Assembly: GCA_964244065.1 (NCBI GenBank)
Contig: CAXTHH010000001.1
Span: 372,001-436,000 of the forward strand
Origin: JASLDZ01 sp964244065
GTDB lineage: Bacteria > Pseudomonadota > Alphaproteobacteria > Caulobacterales > Caulobacteraceae
Reading direction: 5' to 3'
DNA length: 64,000 nucleotides
Below, piece after piece: positions 59,861 to 64,000 of the stretch. Each line of letters begins with the position of its first letter. Within the stretch, counting starts at the first letter, position 1. The translations under genes and the position numbers were made by a program. A model generated the notes under the pieces. That model had not been told where the DNA came from and searched no databases. It saw only the letters and a program-made list of their open reading frames with translations.

Positions 59861-62796
59861 AGGCCGCCCCCCTCGTAGGAGTCGGACAGGCGGGCGTCGC
59901 CCGCCGCGTCGCGCTGGCGCTTCTGGTCCCGGGTCCAGCGCTGGAACAGGCGCATCAGCTCGGCCTCGGACATCGAGGCGCCCTGGACGGTGGGGCTGAA
60001 CACGAAGGTGTCGCCGCCGCGGCTCGCGCCCGTGGTGGCGGTGGGCGGGCGGAGTGCGGCGGGACGCGCACGCGCCAGCGCCGGCGTGCCGTCGGCGCGC
60101 AGCGCGGCGCGGGCGATCGGCTCGGCCATGGTCCGCGCCGGGGCGGCCAGCGCCGGGGCCGCAAGCGCCGGGCGGACGCGCGCCAGCGCCGGGGTGCTCT
60201 CAGCGAGCCGGGCGGCGCGGGCGATCGGCTCGGCCATCACCCGCGCGGGGGCGGTGGGCCCAGGGGCGGCCAGCGCTGAGCGGGCGGGCGCCAGAGCCGG
60301 CGTGCTTTCGGCGAGCCGCGCGGCGCGGGTGATCGGCTGGCTCACGGCCAGCGCCGGCATGGCGAGCGCAGGCGCTCCAGCGCCCGCCGTGGCCGCGATG
60401 GACAGGGCGGCGGCAGCCTTGCGCGCTGTGGCGGTGATGGCCGCGAGCGGGTCGCCCTCGCCCCGGCGCAAGCCGACGCCCAGGCCGGCCATCGTGTGGA
60501 TGCCCAGCTGGGCGAAGACGCGCGACGGGGAGTGGATGCCCAGCCGCGCCTTGAGGCCGTTGATCAGGTGATCGCCGACGGTGCGGAGCACCTTGCGAAC
60601 CTGGTCCAGCCCGCCCAGCAGCCCGCGCACCAGGCCCGAAATCAGGTGCGCGCCGGCCTCCATGAAGCGCGGGCCGAACGTGCGCACGATCTGCACGGCC
60701 GCCGACAGCGCCTGCAGCATCCACCCCGCCGGCGTGAAGCGAAGGAACGCCGTGGCCGCCGTGCGCAGCGCGCCGGCGATCACGGGCGCGAGCTGGCCCA
60801 GCGTGGTGCGGGCGACCTGCAGCGCCTGGCCGATGCCGCGCGCCAGCATGGCGCCCAACCGCACGACGAAGCCCAGCGGCGTCCAGTCCATCAGGAAGCG
60901 CCCGATCGCGGAGAGCGCCCCCACGGTGGTGGACCTCACGGTCTCCCAGATCCGGCCGAAGAAACCGGCGATCCCCTTCCAGTTCGACACCACCCAGACG
61001 GCGCCGGCGGCGAGCAGCCCGACCGCGGCGACGACGGCCACGATGATGAGGATCAACGGCAGGAGCCCGATGTCGAGGGCGATGGCCGCGGCCGACAGGG
61101 CGGCCAGCGGCACGAGCACGGCCCCGATCACGATTCCGACGGCCCCGAGCACCGCCAGCAGCCCCCCCATGACGGCGGCGACGATCGCGATCACCCGCAC
61201 CAGGCCGGGATGCGCCTGGGCGAAGTTCCGGACGCCCCCCGCCGCCTTGGACAGGAATTCGGTAGTCGCCTTGATGATCGGCAGGAGCGTGTAGCCGATC
61301 TCCACGCCGACAGCCGTGGCGTTGTTCTTGAGCAGGCGGAGTGCGTTGGCCGTGGTGCTGGCCCGGGCCGCATATTCGGCGTCCATAGAGCCGCCGACGG
61401 CCTTCTGATCTTCGACCAGCTTCAAGGCGTCGCGCACCCGCCCAAGGCGGCCCGCGAGCATGCCGATCGGCTCGATGCTCTCGCGGCCCACCAGTTCGGT
61501 GAGCACGGCGTTCTGTCGGAATTTCTCAAGCCCGTGGAGCTTGTCCATCATCATGACGATGGCGCCGCTCGCGTCGGTGGTCATGAGCTTGGCCATCTGC
61601 ACGGCATCCAGGCCGAGCGCCTTGAAGGCCTTCCGCTGGGCGGTCGTCGCAGCTTCGCCCGCGCCGAGCCGGAGCATCAGGTTCTTGATGCCGGTGGCGG
61701 CTACGTCGCTGTTCACGTTCATGGAGGCCAGCACCGAGGCCAGCGCCGCGGTCTGCCCCGCGCCAAGGCCCGACACCTTGGCCAGCGGCCCCACGCGGGT
61801 GACGACCTCGGCCACGGCGTCCGCGTGCCCGCCCCACTTGTTGGTGAGCGCGTTGATCTGGTCGCCGAGGTGCTGGATCCCTTCCTCCTCGAAACCGAAG
61901 GCGTTGCGCCAGGCGGCCAGGATGGCGCCCGCCTGGGCGGGGTCGCCCCTCAGGTCGAACGCGATCTGCATCTTCGCCGCGGTGCGCGTGTGCTTCAGCA
62001 GGTCGGCCAGGGGCACGCCGGCGCGCGCCGCCTCGGCCGCGATGTCGCCCAGCTGGTCGGCGGTGAGGGGCAGTTCGCCGGAGAGGCCCAGGATCCCGGC
62101 GCGGAAATCGCCGAAGCTCTTCGGCGAAGGGAAGTTCACCACCTTCCTCACGTCGGCCATGTGCTCCTCGAAACCCATGGCCGCTTTGGAGGCGAGGACG
62201 ATGGGCGCTGCCAGGCCCACGCCCGCGCCGAGCAGGCCCGCACCAGCGGCCGCGGCCTGGCCCGACATCTCCTTCATCCGCCCCGCGCGCTCCCGCGCCT
62301 CGCGGATGCGCCCCATGCGCCTGGCCTGGGTCTCCAGCGCGCGGTTGGCGGCGGTCAGCTGTGTCGTGAGCTTGCGCTCGGACCCCGCCAGGTCATTCAC
62401 ATCGTGCCCGGCACCGCGCAGGCGCGTCTCCAGCTCGTCCAGGCGGCGGCTGTCGGTGGCGAGCGCCTCGGCCGCCGAGCGCGCCTCGCCGGAGACCCTG
62501 CGCAGCTCCGCCGAGAGCGCCCGGGTCGGGCCGCTCGCGGCGCGGGTGCGCGCCTCGATGTCCGCCAGCTTCGCGGCGTATCGGTCGAGCGTCGCCCGGC
62601 CGACCTCCGCCTGGGTGCGGAGCTGCTTGAGCGTGGAGAGGTCGCGCCCGGCCTTTTCGAGCCGGCGCACCTCCTCGCGGGCAGCCTTCATGGCCCGGCC
62701 CGCCGCGCCGGCTCCGCCCACGACGTCGCGCAGCGGCCGGGTGATCCGTTCGACGGTGTCCAGGAGGACGCGGATCTTCAGGTCGCGGTCGGACAC
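59857..62796 (-). CDS. T: Tail tape-measure protein (P2 gpT-like)
   Basis: A 979-residue tape measure that sets tail length and is ejected with DNA. A coiled-coil start (about 30-170), then the TP901-type core (LASKAAMGFEEHMADVRKVVNF, TAAKMQIAFDLRGDPAQAGAILAAWRNAF, GLGAGQTAALASVLASMNVNSD), several hydrophobic stretches in the middle (about 530-640, LVRVIAIVAAVMGGLLAVLGAVG) and a C-terminal repeat region. GTG start, adjacent to the E' stop. At a common scale of 1.5 A per residue this implies a tail near 1400-1500 A, like P2 (my estimate). Confidence 0.9.
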   Translation of the reverse strand: MSDRDLKIRVLLDTVERITRPLRDVVGGAGAAGRAMKAAREEVRRLEKAGRDLSTLKQLRTQAEVGRATLDRYAAKLADIEARTRAASGPTRALSAELRRVSGEARSAAEALATDSRRLDELETRLRGAGHDVNDLAGSERKLTTQLTAANRALETQARRMGRIREARERAGRMKEMSGQAAAAGAGLLGAGVGLAAPIVLASKAAMGFEEHMADVRKVVNFPSPKSFGDFRAGILGLSGELPLTADQLGDIAAEAARAGVPLADLLKHTRTAAKMQIAFDLRGDPAQAGAILAAWRNAFGFEEEGIQHLGDQINALTNKWGGHADAVAEVVTRVGPLAKVSGLGAGQTAALASVLASMNVNSDVAATGIKNLMLRLGAGEAATTAQRKAFKALGLDAVQMAKLMTTDASGAIVMMMDKLHGLEKFRQNAVLTELVGRESIEPIGMLAGRLGRVRDALKLVEDQKAVGGSMDAEYAARASTTANALRLLKNNATAVGVEIGYTLLPIIKATTEFLSKAAGGVRNFAQAHPGLVRVIAIVAAVMGGLLAVLGAVGIVIGAVLVPLAALSAAAIALDIGLLPLILIIVAVVAAVGLLAAGAVWVVSNWKGIAGFFGRIWETVRSTTVGALSAIGRFLMDWTPLGFVVRLGAMLARGIGQALQVARTTLGQLAPVIAGALRTAATAFLRFTPAGWMLQALSAAVQIVRTFGPRFMEAGAHLISGLVRGLLGGLDQVRKVLRTVGDHLINGLKARLGIHSPSRVFAQLGIHTMAGLGVGLRRGEGDPLAAITATARKAAAALSIAATAGAGAPALAMPALAVSQPITRAARLAESTPALAPARSALAAPGPTAPARVMAEPIARAARLAESTPALARVRPALAAPALAAPARTMAEPIARAALRADGTPALARARPAALRPPTATTGASRGGDTFVFSPTVQGASMSEAELMRLFQRWTRDQKRQRDAAGDARLSDSYEGGGL
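60070..60370 (-). repeat. 108-bp tandem repeats in the tape-measure gene
   Basis: The GCGATCGG or GTGATCGG landmark recurs at 60,113, 60,221 and 60,329, exactly 108 bp (36 codons) apart. In protein the unit is MAEPIARAARLAESTPALA followed by an Ala/Pro-rich spacer, about three copies. Confidence 0.8.
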
Positions 62797-62797
62797 C

Positions 62798-62965
62798 TCA
62801 GTCCTCCTCGGCGCCCGCCCGGCGGGCCGCGCGCTCGCGCCACTTCACCAGCTCGGGCAGGGTCAGGTCGTCGTAGAAGCCGCGGTCGAAGTGGAAGACC
62901 ACGCCGCAGTCGGCGAGCAGCTCGTCTACGTCGTGGGGAAGTCCGCCTTCAGCCGCGTCGGCAGC
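62798..62965 (-). CDS. gpE' part, read by -1 frameshift from gpE
   Basis: Continuing in the -1 frame after the slippery site, 55 codons follow: AADAAEGGLPHDVDELLADC, then VVFHFDRGFYDDLTLPELVKWRERAARR, to a TGA at 62,800-62,798. This is the P2 GpE Pfam pattern (FHW-x-P, LPLxELxxWRERA). No start codon fits, so it is made as gpE-E'. It touches the tape-measure start. Confidence 0.85.
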   Translation of the reverse strand, partial: AADAAEGGLPHDVDELLADCGVVFHFDRGFYDDLTLPELVKWRERAARRAGAEED

Positions 62966-63225
62966 AAAAAAGAGGACACCGCCATCGCCAGGTCGGTGAT
63001 GTCGCCGGCCTCCAGGCCCAGCACCTCGTGCTCGGTGATCGCCGGGTCGCTGATGCGCGGCACCACCTTGGCGACGGCGCCGGCCTCCATCTGCAGCAGG
63101 TCGGTGATCGTGGCGCCGCGCAGCTGGCCGCCCTTGGGCCTGCGCAGCACCACGGAGCCGATGGTGGTCTCGCCGCGCTTGATCGGCGTGTCGAAGGTCA
63201 CCGTCGCGGTGTTCGGGTCGGTCAT
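62926..63225 (-). CDS. E: P2 gpE-like tail assembly chaperone
   Basis: A 99-residue protein (MTDPNTATVTFDTPIKRGETTIG, then TDLLQMEAGAVAKVVPRISDPAI and LEAGDITDLAMAVSSFLL). gpE and its frameshifted form gpE-E' bind the tape measure before tail assembly. T TTT TTG at 62,971-62,965 lies in the correct phase (TTT TTG codons) 13 codons before the gpE stop. AGGAG precedes the ATG at 63,225. Confidence 0.9.
   Translation of the reverse strand: MTDPNTATVTFDTPIKRGETTIGSVVLRRPKGGQLRGATITDLLQMEAGAVAKVVPRISDPAITEHEVLGLEAGDITDLAMAVSSFLLPTRLKADFPTT
62965..62971 (-). promoter_or_regulatory. -1 ribosomal frameshift slippery site
   Basis: T TTT TTG heptamer in the 0-frame of gpE, as in P2. Slippage gives the long gpE-E' product. 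Confidence 0.85.
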
Positions 63226-63266
63226 GTCTCTCTCCTGGGATCAGATCTGGGGCGAGGGGGCGGCGC

Positions 63267-63773
63267 TCAGACGCCGATGGCGTCGCGGTGCGCCGCCAGG
63301 AGATCCACGCCGTCCACGATCCAGACCATGTTCAGGAAGTCGATCTCGAAGAGGACGGCCCCGTTGCAGCTCTCCTTGTAGTAGGAGCAGCTGGTCTTGA
63401 CGGTGAACTCGGTGTCGTCCCCGACCTTGTTGTCGCCGCGATCGATCTCCTCGTGGAAGCCGCGCACCACGATCTCGACGGCGTCGACACCCGCGCCGTC
63501 CGGCCGCTGGTAGGAGCCGACGTAGCGGAGGCCGAGGCCGTCCACGCGCGTGATCCCCAGCTGCTTGACGATCTCGGCCATGTAGCCGCCGAACTTGGAC
63601 TCCAGGTCGATGCCTTCGTGGCCGTTGGCCACCTTCACCTCGCCGGGCATGCCGCCGCCCCGGAACGCCTCCGTCTTCTTCTTGAGGTTGGGCAGCTTCA
63701 CCGACGTGTTCTCGGCGGGGTAGCCCACCCCGTCGATGAACACGTTCTGGAACTTGAGCTTGCGGGGGAGCAT
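63267..63773 (-). CDS. FII: P2 gpFII-like tail tube protein
   Basis: A 168-residue tail tube (major tube) protein of the FII family: LPRKLKFQNVFIDGVGYPAENTSVKLPNL at the start, EGIDLESKFGGYMAEIVKQLGITRVDGLGLRY in the middle, and the late LFEIDFLNMVWIVDGVDLLAAHR. Hexamers stack to form the inner tube. It lies upstream of gpE in the reading direction, 41 bp apart. Confidence 0.9.
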   Translation of the reverse strand: MLPRKLKFQNVFIDGVGYPAENTSVKLPNLKKKTEAFRGGGMPGEVKVANGHEGIDLESKFGGYMAEIVKQLGITRVDGLGLRYVGSYQRPDGAGVDAVEIVVRGFHEEIDRGDNKVGDDTEFTVKTSCSYYKESCNGAVLFEIDFLNMVWIVDGVDLLAAHRDAIGV

Positions 63774-63829
63774 CGGGACGGACTTTCGAGCGGAGCGACG
63801 GGGAGGGCGGAGGCGGCGCGCGGTGCGCG

Positions 63830-64000
63830 TCAGCCCGCGGCGCCCAGGGCGAAGTCGAGGAAGAAGCGGTCGGTGATCCGCTGGGTGACGCCCAGCAGCT
63901 CCAGCGGCGGCGTGGGCGTGTATTCGTCCACGATGGCCAGCTTGCCGGCGGCCAGGCGCTCCGGCGTGTTCAGCTGGTCGTCCAGGAAGAACTCCGCGCC
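63830..64000 (-). CDS. FI: P2 gpFI-like tail sheath protein, C-terminal end
   Basis: The last 56 residues of a contractile tail sheath, running off the window edge: EFFLDDQLNTPERLAAGKLA, DEYTPTPPLELLGV and TQRITDRFF, matching the sheath end pattern (LNT-x-x-x-L-x-x-G, Y-TP-x-PPLE, QRITDRFF). Stop TGA at 63,832-63,830. It confirms a contractile tail and lies 56 bp before gene FII. Confidence 0.8.
   Translation of the reverse strand, partial: GAEFFLDDQLNTPERLAAGKLAIVDEYTPTPPLELLGVTQRITDRFFLDFALGAAG

Larger units (their letters stand above)
41991..64000. mobile_element. Prophage with P2-type tail genes (left part)
   Basis: The element starts at the split tRNA-Asp and runs beyond the window. 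Layout: integrase, a leftward early operon with modification and replication genes, a gp16-like gene facing a repressor, a repeat array, a secreted cargo-type gene, Ogr and the P2-type tail module D, U, T, E/E', FII, FI in reverse. Early and replication genes are unlike P2, so it is a mosaic. The genes seen are intact apart from the odd methyltransferase frame; capsid, lysis and the right end are not visible. Confidence 0.93.

Noticed and set aside
60496..63381. Plus-strand long frame across the tape-measure gene
   Set aside because: Arg/Gln/His-rich mirror of T, E and FII; no start signal or domain.

Overview
The window reads as a chromosome segment from a very GC-rich alphaproteobacterium (my estimate is about 70% GC). 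The best lineage marker is a MipZ division-plane ATPase beside panC, with the K13 and D42 positions of the Caulobacter protein. A phasin, a NodT-type RND efflux operon, clpS-clpA, and the sdhE-mfd and lon-hup pairs agree with Caulobacterales (Caulobacter or Phenylobacterium type). The exact genus is inference.

Bases 1-41,930 are ordinary chromosome. In order: a periplasmic protein cut by the window edge, an SCP2 protein and a lysophospholipase-like hydrolase; panC divergent from mipZ and a membrane-anchored J-domain protein; a D,D-carboxypeptidase with an unusual cysteine-pair linker and SPOR domain; a phasin with a likely PhaR operator and a strong terminator; a DUF2332 protein; clpS-clpA; an SDR divergent from a DUF969-DUF979-DUF2891-kynureninase-RAM operon; a two-gene ABC exporter; an M28 peptidase with a GNAT acetyltransferase; an outer-membrane protein; a JmjC-like plus BioF2-like pair; a tripartite RND pump; a secreted CocE/NonD hydrolase; sdhE-mfd; lon; a HU gene; tRNA-Val(TAC); and an MGT-family glycosyltransferase. 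Two copies of a paired-hairpin intergenic repeat lie at the 3' ends of convergent gene pairs.

From about 42,000 to the window end lies a prophage, continuing past the window. Its left boundary is visible: the 3' part of a tRNA-Asp(GTC) gene, from anticodon stem to CCA, lies at 41,991-42,040 without its 5' half, directly beside a tyrosine integrase. Most early genes run leftward as one operon with mostly 4-bp start/stop overlaps: a BcepMu gp16-like regulator, a TOPRIM primase-helicase, small membrane and zinc-binding proteins, a DUF5131 protein, a lipoprotein nuclease, a HerA-like ATPase, an ASCH protein, a C5-cytosine methyltransferase with a second conserved reading frame, a PAPS-reductase-like PP-loop protein, a D12 adenine methylase, a second methyltransferase and the integrase. 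A rightward XRE repressor faces them across a short operator region. Beyond it come a dense CCGACC/GGTCGG repeat array, a secreted cargo-type protein, an Ogr-like late activator, and a P2-type tail module in reverse (D, U, T, E with a -1 frameshift to E', FII and the end of FI). Capsid, lysis and the right attachment site are outside the window.

Most noteworthy are the CCGACC array, the two-frame methyltransferase, the split tRNA-Asp, the T TTT TTG frameshift site in gpE, the phasin operator, and the cysteine-pair repeats of the carboxypeptidase.
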